Positions 45,312-53,492 of a DNA stretch of 64,000 bases are shown piece by piece; within the stretch, counting starts at the first letter, position 1; every line of letters begins with the position of its first letter. A program made the position numbers and the translations under genes. This DNA comes from UBA6168 sp041392505 (lineage in GTDB: Bacteria > Bacteroidota > Bacteroidia > Chitinophagales > Saprospiraceae), in the NCBI GenBank assembly GCA_041392505.1, contig JAWKLX010000025.1:55687-119686 (forward strand). The letters are read 5' to 3'. The notes below the pieces were generated by a model, which saw nothing but the letters and a program-made list of their open reading frames with translations, had not been told where the DNA came from and did not search any database.

Positions 45312-46445
45312 TTACTCTAATTTAAATTTAATCGGCAAATTAAACCCAACTTTCACTACCTTCCCATCCACTTCACCAGGAATCCAATTAGGCATTCCCT
45401 TGACGACCCTCAGACCTTCTTCTCCCACACCAGCTCCTATGTCTCGAATTACTTTTGGATTTTGAATTTGCCCATTTTCATCAATTACAAAACTGACGAC
45501 AATCATCCCTTCCACCCCATTTTTCCTTGCCTCCGCTGGATATTTTATATTCCCATAAATATAATTTAGCAATTTTTTATCAGAACATATTTTTGCCTCT
45601 GTTTCATCAAGCTCATCGAGATTGCAGCCGGGGAAATATGCCTTTTTGTCTGGTTGGAAGTAAATGATTTTTTCTGGGTTTTCAAAATCAAATTCCCCAT
45701 CTTTAAAAACACCCCATAGCCCATCTTTTTTTATAATAAATGATTCTTCCCAACCTCTTCTTATATCATCATAAATAAGTTCTACATAAGCATTACCGGA
45801 GGAATCCAACACACCATATTGGCGATCCTTTTTGATTAAATAATGATCAGTTCCAAATATTGCTAATGAATCACAGGGGTAAGAGAAATTTATTTTACCG
45901 CTCGGTGATATGGAAAAAAACAATTCGCCATTTTTTACACATGCCCTCTCATTTGAAAAAGGAGTCACGAAATCATATTTTATAGGAATTGACAATTGGC
46001 CAGACCTGCTCAGATAACCCCATTTGTTATCTTTTTTGACGGGGCACAATCCGCTTTCACGATCAAAACTTTCACCGATTTCATCAAATTCTATTGGGAC
46101 AACGACCACTCCTTTTCTATTCATATACCCCCATTTACCGTCCAATTTTACCGCACACAAACCACTTAGGTAATCAAAGTAATTTCCAACTTCATCGAAT
46201 TGAACAGGGACCGTTAATTTGCCATTTTTGTTGATGAAGCCCCATTTATCATCCTTTTTAACCGGCCACAAACCGCTTTCACGATCAGCAGTAAGGCCAA
46301 CTTCGTCAAAGGTCGGCTTGACCTTGGTTCTTCCATATTGGTCAGTGAAACCCCATTTACCATTTTGTTCGAAGGCCTTGAGGCTCTGGGCTTGAAGAGA
46401 TAGGAATGAAAAGAGTAAGATTAAAGAGAGACTGAATTTACGCAT
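45312..46445 (-). CDS. WG-repeat protein with TonB C-terminal domain
   Basis: Starting at ATG 46445 (MRKFSLSLILLFSFLSLQAQ, a signal peptide) the protein has about 377 residues. WG repeats fill the first two thirds (KWGFTDQYGRTKVKPTFDEV, KWGFINKNGKLTVPVQFDEV, KWGYMNRKGVVVVPIEFDEI). The end is a TonB C-terminal domain (YPAEARKNGVEGMIVVSFVI, GQIQNPKVIRDIGAGVGEEG, GEVDGKVVKVGFNLPIKFKL). WG repeats are binding modules; the TonB domain suggests contact with outer-membrane receptors, but no membrane anchor is present. A start at 46481 would add 12 residues before the signal peptide and is not favoured. Confidence 0.85.
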   Translation of the reverse strand: MRKFSLSLILLFSFLSLQAQSLKAFEQNGKWGFTDQYGRTKVKPTFDEVGLTADRESGLWPVKKDDKWGFINKNGKLTVPVQFDEVGNYFDYLSGLCAVKLDGKWGYMNRKGVVVVPIEFDEIGESFDRESGLCPVKKDNKWGYLSRSGQLSIPIKYDFVTPFSNERACVKNGELFFSISPSGKINFSYPCDSLAIFGTDHYLIKKDRQYGVLDSSGNAYVELIYDDIRRGWEESFIIKKDGLWGVFKDGEFDFENPEKIIYFQPDKKAYFPGCNLDELDETEAKICSDKKLLNYIYGNIKYPAEARKNGVEGMIVVSFVIDENGQIQNPKVIRDIGAGVGEEGLRVVKGMPNWIPGEVDGKVVKVGFNLPIKFKLE

Positions 46446-46734
46446 GATATGAGTTTTTTTTTTAATTATGATTGCGTGCAAATTTATGTGTTTTCAAATT
46501 AAAAAATCACTTCCCAATAAAACATCTGCCAATAAGTTGCCGTCCGAATTATAATTATCGAGCAAGATTCCTTCATGAGTACAACGTTTATCCGTTAGGA
46601 TTGGGTGGCTGGTATTGTTTAGCAGTGGTTTCAAATTGATTTTTTTATACGGATGGTTATAGGAATTGGTAAAGGCGGCCAAAATTTTAAAGGATCCTAC
46701 ACCTTGATCCTGTTGATAAACACTTTTTATACTT
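46446..46734. other. Spacer, possible small remnant ORF
   Basis: A minus-strand ORF of 62 codons (46494-46682) is present but has no recognisable family, signal or coding style, so it is not called as a gene. Confidence 0.3.
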
Positions 46735-47448
46735 TCATATTTTATTATTATTTTCTACCATTTTATCAAAGTATTCTTCAATTAATTTGAAAGCTGATTT
46801 CAAATCTTCACTTTGATCATTTGCCAAATGTTTCCGTTTATAATCTTCGGTTTCTTTTTCTTTTAAAATTTTTGAGGCGATAATTCCATTAACGGCTGCG
46901 TCAAATTTAGACCCATGAAATTGAAAATTCCCTCTCAAATCTTCATGGTATCTTGTCCTATTTACCAGTTCACTAAATTTAGCTAACGAATCATATTTTT
47001 TGAAATAAAAAATTGCATAATTTTCAAATACAAACCTGACGTTTTCAGCTCCGACTTTGACATCTTCGAACCTTTTAAATTTGAATTTTGCTTTCTTAGC
47101 ATCTTTAAAGTATAAAAGATTTCCGGCATCAATAAAAAGAGTCAGCGAATTCTCAGGCAATTCAATATTATAAATCTGTCTGTAAATATTTTCAATTTCG
47201 TTGAACCTTAAACCAAAACCTATTTTTAATTCTTCGTTCAGAAGTGAATAATCCAATTCGAATATTTCAAAACCAAATTCTGTTCTCCTTTTATAAATTA
47301 ATTCGTCAGCATATCTTAGAAAACTTTTATTCCTAAAATACTCCAATAGTTCTTTGTCTAACATTCGTTTTAAATCATCATATTTTATTTTTTTATTCCA
47401 CCACATTTTTTCTTGATTTGTCTTTAAACTATTTTGCATATACGACAT
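46735..47448 (-). CDS. Hypothetical protein
   Basis: This 238-residue protein (from ATG 47448; a GTG at 47466 lies inside the upstream terminator) is rich in Lys, Glu, Phe and Tyr with no signal peptide or membrane segment. No family was recognised. Its DNA is clearly more AT-rich than the neighbouring subtilase gene, which hints at separate origin. It follows the subtilase terminator on the same strand, so is probably transcribed on its own. Confidence 0.6.
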   Translation of the reverse strand: MSYMQNSLKTNQEKMWWNKKIKYDDLKRMLDKELLEYFRNKSFLRYADELIYKRRTEFGFEIFELDYSLLNEELKIGFGLRFNEIENIYRQIYNIELPENSLTLFIDAGNLLYFKDAKKAKFKFKRFEDVKVGAENVRFVFENYAIFYFKKYDSLAKFSELVNRTRYHEDLRGNFQFHGSKFDAAVNGIIASKILKEKETEDYKRKHLANDQSEDLKSAFKLIEEYFDKMVENNNKI

Positions 47449-47457
47449 AGCAACAAA

Positions 47458-47485
47458 AGGTGACACCTTTTAATAAGTATCACCT
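47458..47485 (-). terminator. Terminator of the subtilase gene
   Basis: On the minus strand AGGTGATAC pairs with GTGTCACCT (one mismatch), followed by TTTTGTTG. It lies 40-70 bases past the subtilase stop. Confidence 0.6.
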
Positions 47486-47527
47486 CTTAAATTCAAATTT
47501 GTAAATTTATTTTATCAGTACAACCTC

Positions 47528-49588
47528 TCACTCAACCACCTTCACCATCACCCCTTCGATCGTTGAACCTTGTTTGGAATTTTTGCTGCCGGCCCATTCC
47601 CCATTTTTGGCGGTTACCCATTGGTCCGAGTCTTTTATTTTGATGGCATATTCTACGGAAAATTGAGCGGCTAATTCCCCCTCCAATTTGATGGAGAGGC
47701 CAACGGTGGAACGACGGCGGTCGGCTGTACCAGCAAATACCCCATCCTTGCCTTTTTCGATCCCGACATTTTTCACCGCAACTTGATAGGACACGTGGAG
47801 GCTCGGGTTAAATGGTTCAAGGTTGAGTTGGAGACCAAGCAGCCTGTCGACTCCAGGCGGGTTATTTTTCTTCCCATTTTCCAATTTGACCTTTCCGCTT
47901 TTGTGGAAATGTCCGATGCCGCTGGCCGCAAATGAAACGTCCGTGACAGGTGTCTCCACCGTAATCCCTGCAGCTTTAGCATTCTCCACAGCTTTAAGGG
48001 CATTGATCCGACCATAGCCATAAAAAGGGCTGTGGCCTTCAGTATCGTAACTGCCAAACTGCTCGTCGATGCGATCGCACGAATTTTTCATGATTTCTTT
48101 CACTTGCTGGTAAGTCAGATCGGGGTTCACAGCGAGCATGAGAGCTGCGATCCCAGCTACCCCGGGACAAGCGCTGGACGTACCACCAAAGGTAGCGGTA
48201 TAGTTACCTGCCTCATCCCCAACGATGTGCTCGGCATTGAAACCGCCAGAATTGTAGCCCCGATCACCGGAGCGGTCGGTCGTCCAGATACCGGGAGTGA
48301 GGGGACGGGGGTGGTTAAATGCAGGCATGTCAAAATCGTTGCTGGGGAAACAACACCAGACGGCATCACCGAAATCGCTGTACACACTGCGTTTTCCTTG
48401 ATCGTTGCAAGCAGCCACAGCGATCACTTTTTCGTAGCTGGCGTACTCGTCGAATTTTACATCCTCATTGCCATTGCCGGCAGCCCAGGTAATGACGCAG
48501 CCTTTGCCTCCCCTACCCTTTTCGATGGCATAATCAATGGCCGCTTTGGCGCTGTCGGGCATACGGGCCAATGAGGTATGCAACGGATCGTTGGGATTCC
48601 ACCAAGCACCATCCATCGGCCCCCAACTACAGGAAATAACATCGGCACCATTGTCAGCCGCCCATTTGAATGCTTTGGTTTCACTGATCGAACCGATACT
48701 CCCCAGGCGAATGGGCATGAGCTTGGCCTCGGGCGCAACGCCCCAAGCCTTCTTTTTCCCACCCGCACAGGCGACCCCGGCACAGGCTGTCCCGTGGCGG
48801 TCGGCAACGTGTTTGGGATTGGCGTCATCCATGTTCACGATGGTATCGCGGGGGCTAACTATTTTACCTTGGAATTCTTCGTGCGATTCATCCACCCCGT
48901 CGTCGAGTACAGCAATGGTAATATCCTTTCCTTTGCTAATCTTCCAAGCAGCTTCGGCATCCACGTGTTGGCTGATAGTCAACCCATTGATGACCGTTTG
49001 TTTTAAATGCCATTGCATCGGGTGCACAAATTTGAACTTGCGCTCCCGCACCAATTCGGGGTGACAACAGGCGACGTCTTTTTCTTTCAGTAATTTTTCA
49101 GCTAATTCAAATACTCCCAGTCCTGTACCTTTCGGGCCTTCCACGAAATAGGCATGTTTGGTGACACCGAGCTCCTCTTTCACCTGCAAGTTGTATTTTT
49201 TCATGATGGCTTTACAATCGGCCTTTTTAAGCTCATCCTTAAATTGCAGGTAAAGGTTTTCCGTATAAATGACAATAGAGCCGGAGATCGGATCACGCAA
49301 TACCCTTCCGGCAAATTTGATCGAATCCTCATTATTCAAAGTTTTTCGAATGGCGTTTCGGACGCCTGTAGCTGAATTGTCCTCCGTCGCCAAACAGCGG
49401 TAAACCGTTACATTGGCTTCAGGAAAAGCAGCAATGGGCATGATGCTCGGCAGCAAATCCCGGGCCTGGCCAGACATGGTCAGTTTCTCGATGGGAGCTG
49501 CTTCGGTGGTGCGGATGACGACAAGCTCTTTGGCTTCTACGAGTTGGAAGGAGGTCCCTTTTTTACCTCCGTAAGTAAATTGGTACAT
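47528..49588 (-). CDS. S8 family serine peptidase (subtilase), no signal peptide
   Basis: The 686 residues hold the subtilase triad: Asp in ITIAVLDDGVDESHEEF, His in DRHGTACAGVACAGG, Ser in FGGTSSACPGVAGIAALM, with the oxyanion Asn in CVITWAAGNGNEDV. An N-terminal region of about 200 residues has no signal peptide or recognised prodomain. The C-terminal 140 residues (KVKLENGKKNNPPGVDRLLG, VSYQVAVKNVGIEKG) look like beta-rich domains. Either it acts in the cytoplasm or leaves by an uncommon route. A TACCTTTG box lies upstream at 49661-49668. Confidence 0.88.
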   Translation of the reverse strand: MYQFTYGGKKGTSFQLVEAKELVVIRTTEAAPIEKLTMSGQARDLLPSIMPIAAFPEANVTVYRCLATEDNSATGVRNAIRKTLNNEDSIKFAGRVLRDPISGSIVIYTENLYLQFKDELKKADCKAIMKKYNLQVKEELGVTKHAYFVEGPKGTGLGVFELAEKLLKEKDVACCHPELVRERKFKFVHPMQWHLKQTVINGLTISQHVDAEAAWKISKGKDITIAVLDDGVDESHEEFQGKIVSPRDTIVNMDDANPKHVADRHGTACAGVACAGGKKKAWGVAPEAKLMPIRLGSIGSISETKAFKWAADNGADVISCSWGPMDGAWWNPNDPLHTSLARMPDSAKAAIDYAIEKGRGGKGCVITWAAGNGNEDVKFDEYASYEKVIAVAACNDQGKRSVYSDFGDAVWCCFPSNDFDMPAFNHPRPLTPGIWTTDRSGDRGYNSGGFNAEHIVGDEAGNYTATFGGTSSACPGVAGIAALMLAVNPDLTYQQVKEIMKNSCDRIDEQFGSYDTEGHSPFYGYGRINALKAVENAKAAGITVETPVTDVSFAASGIGHFHKSGKVKLENGKKNNPPGVDRLLGLQLNLEPFNPSLHVSYQVAVKNVGIEKGKDGVFAGTADRRRSTVGLSIKLEGELAAQFSVEYAIKIKDSDQWVTAKNGEWAGSKNSKQGSTIEGVMVKVVE

Positions 49589-49660
49589 ATTGGTGGGTGG
49601 TTTTTTGGCTGTTGGCTTTTAGCTGTCAGCTATTGGCAACAGCGAATTAAATATAATAGC

Positions 49661-49668
49661 CAAAGGTA
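49661..49668 (-). promoter_or_regulatory. TAnnTTTG promoter box of the subtilase gene
   Basis: The minus strand reads TACCTTTG about 73 bases before the subtilase ATG. No good -33 element was found. Confidence 0.4.
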
Positions 49669-49763
49669 ATACAAAGAAGTGAGAAGTCAGAGGTCAGACC
49701 GCTGCGCTGTAAGAAGTCACGCTGGGCCCTATTTGACTTTTAAAAGCGAGCGGTTCGTCTCAA

Positions 49764-50120
49764 CTACTCTACCCGATCTCCATGCGACCGAGGCTGCGAT
49801 ATAACGAGGAAATGCAGGTTGCTCAGCCCCTTGTTGAAAATACAATGTTGGGCGCCGGCTGGGATGTGGATGCTTTCCGTGGCATTCACCGTGATCTGCT
49901 GCCCTTCCACTTCAAAAGTGGCGGTACCCAAAAGGATGTAAAACAGTTGTTGGGCGTGTTGGTGGTAGTGCGGTTTTTCAGAGGTGCCGGGTGGCATCAT
50001 TTCCTGGATCACACTCAAGCCATCGGATTTGAGCAGGTGCCAGCCTTGGCACTGGTTACCCCATTGATAATGTTCGGAGTTGTCGAGGGTTCGCTTTAGG
50101 TTGGTGGTGTTTGTTTTCAT
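49764..50120 (-). CDS. Cupin-domain protein
   Basis: This 118-residue single-domain cupin has KPHYHQHAQQLFYILLGTATFEV (first metal motif) and ITVNATESIHIPAGAQHCIFNKG (second motif). Such small cupins bind a metal and act as isomerases, dioxygenases or sugar binders; this one's substrate is unknown. No signal peptide, so cytoplasmic. It stands alone between the subtilase and a secreted metalloprotease, all on the minus strand. Confidence 0.85.
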   Translation of the reverse strand: MKTNTTNLKRTLDNSEHYQWGNQCQGWHLLKSDGLSVIQEMMPPGTSEKPHYHQHAQQLFYILLGTATFEVEGQQITVNATESIHIPAGAQHCIFNKGLSNLHFLVISQPRSHGDRVE

Positions 50121-50235
50121 GCTATGGAAACGAGCTTGGAGGTCGTTATCGTATGGTTTGTTTTAGCTTTTAGATGGGATTGGGAATAGTTTACCCTTAA
50201 GTGGAGAATTTTATTTTTCAATAATATTAAAATAA

Positions 50236-50273
50236 AAATGCCTTGGCCATTTCAGTAAATAGCCAAGGCATTT
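50236..50273 (-). terminator. Terminator of the metalloprotease gene
   Basis: AAATGCCTTGGC pairs with GCCAAGGCATTT around 14 bases; on the minus strand the stem is followed by TTTATTTT. It is 22 bases past the stop at 50295. Confidence 0.8.
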
Positions 50274-50294
50274 ATGCCAAAGGGGAACTAAAAG

Positions 50295-52142
50295 CTACAA
50301 TTTCACGATCCGTTCTGTATGCGTATTTGGCCCGTAATTGAACCGCAACCAATACACTCCAGAGGGGTGTGCGCTCAATGAAAATTGCAGTTTATTCACC
50401 CCTTTTTCCAAAAATTGTTTTTGTTGAACGAGCAACGTGCCGTTTACATCCATCAGCTCTACGTCGAACTCCCATTCTGCAGGTGAGGTAAATCTGACAT
50501 TTATCAATTCCCCATCAAGTGGATTGGGATAAACCGAAATTTGTTCTCCCACAAAATCGAAGCGAACAGAACGTACCTCACTGTATTCAAAATGCCGATC
50601 AAAATCGACTTGTTTGAGCCGATAATGATTTATGCCAGCACCTGGCTCCTGATCGATGAATTGATAATCTTTGAGAGTTTGAGAATTTCCTGAACCGGGT
50701 ATTTTACCTACCGTTTCAAATGTCCGCCCTTCCACAGAACGCTCCAACAGGAAATAGTCATTGTTTTTTTCGGAGGCTGTTTGCCATTGCAGCATTACTG
50801 CTTCTGTTTGTTTTTGAGCAGTGAAAAGGGTTAACTCCACAGGGAGCAACGGCCCATAAGTATAGTCTAAACACTGGACATCAAGTGTTTGGATTGTGTT
50901 GCAGCAAGATGGGTTCATATTAGCTACACCGCCACTATTGGCCACTAAAGGATCAATGTGTCCGGCACACAAGGCGTGCGTCATTTCATGATCAATAACA
51001 ATGTCATAATTAGTCCCCGAATTGCAAAAGCAGGTTCCAAAATCATTGTTCGTGACGACAAACCCATAGCCGGCATTATTCCATTGAATACCGTCGTGAG
51101 TATGAGTCGACCCGAACCACCATGTGCCCCCATACGCTAAGACACCACTACAGCCATTCAAGTCAGTTATTTCATTACAGGGGTCATTGAATTGAACAAG
51201 AATGGCCCTACTTGTACCAAGGTTGGCCGCAACCCAACCAGTGAATTCAGGGCCAGCAGCCCCCTGAGAACAATTACTTGGGACATAACTGTGAGTCCCC
51301 CCGTCCGTCAGATTTATATGGATATAGTTCGCATTTAAATTAACAATGGAACCTTGAACCTTACCGATTGCAGACCCGCACCCGCTATCACCCCCTGAAT
51401 GATAATAAACAGGCAGGGGCGTATTACTTTCGAAGCCTTGCCAGCGAGGCCATGGCGGAGACCCACGAAAAGCTGGTGGGTCTGGATCATTTAAATACCT
51501 GCAATGGGTTGGCGGCGATCTAAATTCACCACTATTAAAAGTCGAATTTGGTAAAGGTGTGGCTACTAATTCCTGATTCCAAACTGAGCTGCCTTCCAAA
51601 ACTTCTTTGAGATGTGAACAAAATCCGTTTCTGTCATAAACTTTTAACGGCTCAATTTTTTGTCCATCTGGACGGGAATATTGGAAATAGTTTAATCCTT
51701 CTGAAACTGGAACCAATAGCTGTTGCCCATCCTTTTCTCTTTCAACAAAAAGGGCATAGGATAACATTTTAGTTTGCCAATAACCATAATTGGATTGGTG
51801 TAAAAACAACAAATAGGTTTCCCCTTCTTTAAAGGTTACGTCGCCATCAACTCGACGCTCCATTAGCTCGTTTTTCAAATGCATATTCTGTACTTCAAAA
51901 TACGCTTCTATCTCACCAGAAATTTTATCTTTTATCTCAAATTGAGTCCGAAAACGAATCCACCCATTCATTTCCTTTTCAAAATTTCTAATCGCCTTCG
52001 CCACCACCACCGCATCACTAGCCTTGGCCATCTCGCCCAAATTGGGAAAAGGGATGATCGTGGTGGCAAAAGTCATTGAGCCCCAAAGGGCGACCAACAT
52101 CGTTGAAACAAATAGCTTGAAAGGTTTTTTCTTTAACTTCAT
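50295..52142 (-). CDS. Secreted metzincin-like metalloprotease with T9SS sorting domain
   Basis: The likely start is ATG 52142, giving 615 residues with a signal peptide (LKKKPFKLFVSTMLVALWGS, then MTFA). The zinc site reads HEMTHALCAGH with His385, Glu386, His389 and His395, i.e. HExxHxxCxxH: the metzincin pattern but with Cys where Gly is usual. The region before has many Cys, Gly and aromatic residues (SGVLAYGGTWWFGSTHTHDG). A C-terminal fibronectin-like part (MLQWQTASEKNNDYFLLERS) and a T9SS type A domain (ISVYPNPLDGELINVRF, GVYWLRFNYG, ERIVKL) follow. It probably digests protein outside the cell. Confidence 0.83.
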   Translation of the reverse strand: MKLKKKPFKLFVSTMLVALWGSMTFATTIIPFPNLGEMAKASDAVVVAKAIRNFEKEMNGWIRFRTQFEIKDKISGEIEAYFEVQNMHLKNELMERRVDGDVTFKEGETYLLFLHQSNYGYWQTKMLSYALFVEREKDGQQLLVPVSEGLNYFQYSRPDGQKIEPLKVYDRNGFCSHLKEVLEGSSVWNQELVATPLPNSTFNSGEFRSPPTHCRYLNDPDPPAFRGSPPWPRWQGFESNTPLPVYYHSGGDSGCGSAIGKVQGSIVNLNANYIHINLTDGGTHSYVPSNCSQGAAGPEFTGWVAANLGTSRAILVQFNDPCNEITDLNGCSGVLAYGGTWWFGSTHTHDGIQWNNAGYGFVVTNNDFGTCFCNSGTNYDIVIDHEMTHALCAGHIDPLVANSGGVANMNPSCCNTIQTLDVQCLDYTYGPLLPVELTLFTAQKQTEAVMLQWQTASEKNNDYFLLERSVEGRTFETVGKIPGSGNSQTLKDYQFIDQEPGAGINHYRLKQVDFDRHFEYSEVRSVRFDFVGEQISVYPNPLDGELINVRFTSPAEWEFDVELMDVNGTLLVQQKQFLEKGVNKLQFSLSAHPSGVYWLRFNYGPNTHTERIVKL

Positions 52143-52448
52143 TGAACAGTTGTGAATAGTTATTTGCATGGATACAGTTTTTAAAATAATAAAATTGATT
52201 ATTGCTAGTTTGCCTATGACAATTTCCAAAACGTGAATCATTCCATTTTTTTCGCAATGAAATAAGTTCAGGATCGATCAATTGTTTAACAGCAAAAAAT
52301 GGTTATTTAGGAAATGGATTTAAGGAGATTTTTCGAGAGGAGCTTTTTGTTGATAAGTGGGGAAATGGTAAAATGTTCAGAGATCACCAAAGTAGAATGT
52401 TAGGAGGATAATTCAAAATTTCAAAAAACCTATTTTTACACCTCAATA
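52143..52448. other. Gene-free spacer between divergent genes
   Basis: AT-rich divergent spacer between the metalloprotease and xerD; no clear promoter box or RNA structure was seen. The upstream in-frame ATG at 52241 would add 33 residues without family support. Confidence 0.4.
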
Positions 52449-53369
52449 ATGACCATGTGGCAATCCTACATCAACGGCTTCCAAGCCTACCTCCAATTAG
52501 AACGGTCCATGTCCGGCAACACCATCGAGGCATACCTTCGGGACATTGGCAAACTGGTGCAATACCTCGACATCCAGCAATTGACCGTTTCCCCCGAAAA
52601 CATTACCCTCGATCTCCTGCAAGACATGCTCAAATGGCTCAACGAATTGGGACTTGACGTGCGCTCACAGGCCCGGCTTATTTCGGGCATAAAAACGTTC
52701 TACAAATACCTTCTCGTTGAAGATATTATTTCCATTGACCCAACAGAGCTCCTCGAAGCGCCCCGCCTCAGCCGCAAAATCCCTGAAGTCCTGACTTATG
52801 ACGAAATCCGCCGAATGACCGAGGCCATTGACCACAGCGAACCGCACGGCCTCCGCAACCGGGCCATGCTCGAAACGCTGTATGCCTGTGGTCTACGGGT
52901 GACGGAACTCATCACTTTGCGCATCACGAACATGTACCTCGACATCGGCTTTGTGAAGGTCTTGGGGAAAAACGACAAGGAACGGCTCGTGCCCATTGGG
53001 GAGGAAGCAGCCAAGCACATCGGCTACTATGTGGAAGGGGTGCGCCAACATTTGAAAATTAAAAAAGGGTCGGAAAACATCCTCTTCCTCAACCGACGGG
53101 GTGGCCAACTGAGCCGCATCATGGTGTTCTACATCATCAAGGATTTGGCGAAATTGGCGGGCATCGAAAAAAATGTCAGCCCCCACACTTTCCGGCATTC
53201 TTTCGCCACCCACCTCATCGAGGGCGGCGCCGACCTGAAAGCGGTTCAGGATATGCTCGGCCATGAGTCCATAACGACTACAGAAATTTATACCCACCTC
53301 GACACCGATTACCTGAAAGAAACGGTTTTGAATTTTCACCCGAGGAATGTGGCCATGAGGGGGAAGTAA
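52449..53369 (+). CDS. xerD: Tyrosine recombinase XerD
   Basis: XerD with XerC resolves chromosome dimers at dif. The 306 residues have an N-terminal SAM-like DNA-binding domain (GFQAYLQLERSMSGNTIEAY) and the catalytic domain with Arg in YACGLRVTELITLR, Lys in VKVLGKNDKERLVP, HTFRHSFATHLIEGGAD (His-x-x-Arg), LGHESITTTEIYTHL with the second His and the nucleophile Tyr. The length and motifs fit XerD/XerC rather than a phage integrase. No dif-like site was identified nearby. A strong terminator follows. Confidence 0.92.
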   Translation: MTMWQSYINGFQAYLQLERSMSGNTIEAYLRDIGKLVQYLDIQQLTVSPENITLDLLQDMLKWLNELGLDVRSQARLISGIKTFYKYLLVEDIISIDPTELLEAPRLSRKIPEVLTYDEIRRMTEAIDHSEPHGLRNRAMLETLYACGLRVTELITLRITNMYLDIGFVKVLGKNDKERLVPIGEEAAKHIGYYVEGVRQHLKIKKGSENILFLNRRGGQLSRIMVFYIIKDLAKLAGIEKNVSPHTFRHSFATHLIEGGADLKAVQDMLGHESITTTEIYTHLDTDYLKETVLNFHPRNVAMRGK

Positions 53370-53378
53370 TTATGATGC

Positions 53379-53431
53379 CCCTTCCGTCAGGGCGGCAATT
53401 GAATTGCCGCCCTGACGGAAGGGATTTTGTT
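53379..53431 (+). terminator. Rho-independent terminator after xerD
   Basis: A perfect 22-bp stem (53379-53400 with 53402-53423, starting CCCTTCCGTCAGGGC) is followed by ATTTTGTT. Such a long perfect stem can also act in the reverse direction. Confidence 0.75.
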
Positions 53432-53492
53432 AAATTTGAGCAAATACAGCACCTTTGCGGGCTTTTTGAGCATTTGAGATTTAAAGGCGCAA

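Noticed and set aside
46494..46682. 62-codon minus-strand ORF before the WG-repeat gene
   Set aside because: No family, signal peptide or coding pattern; likely chance.
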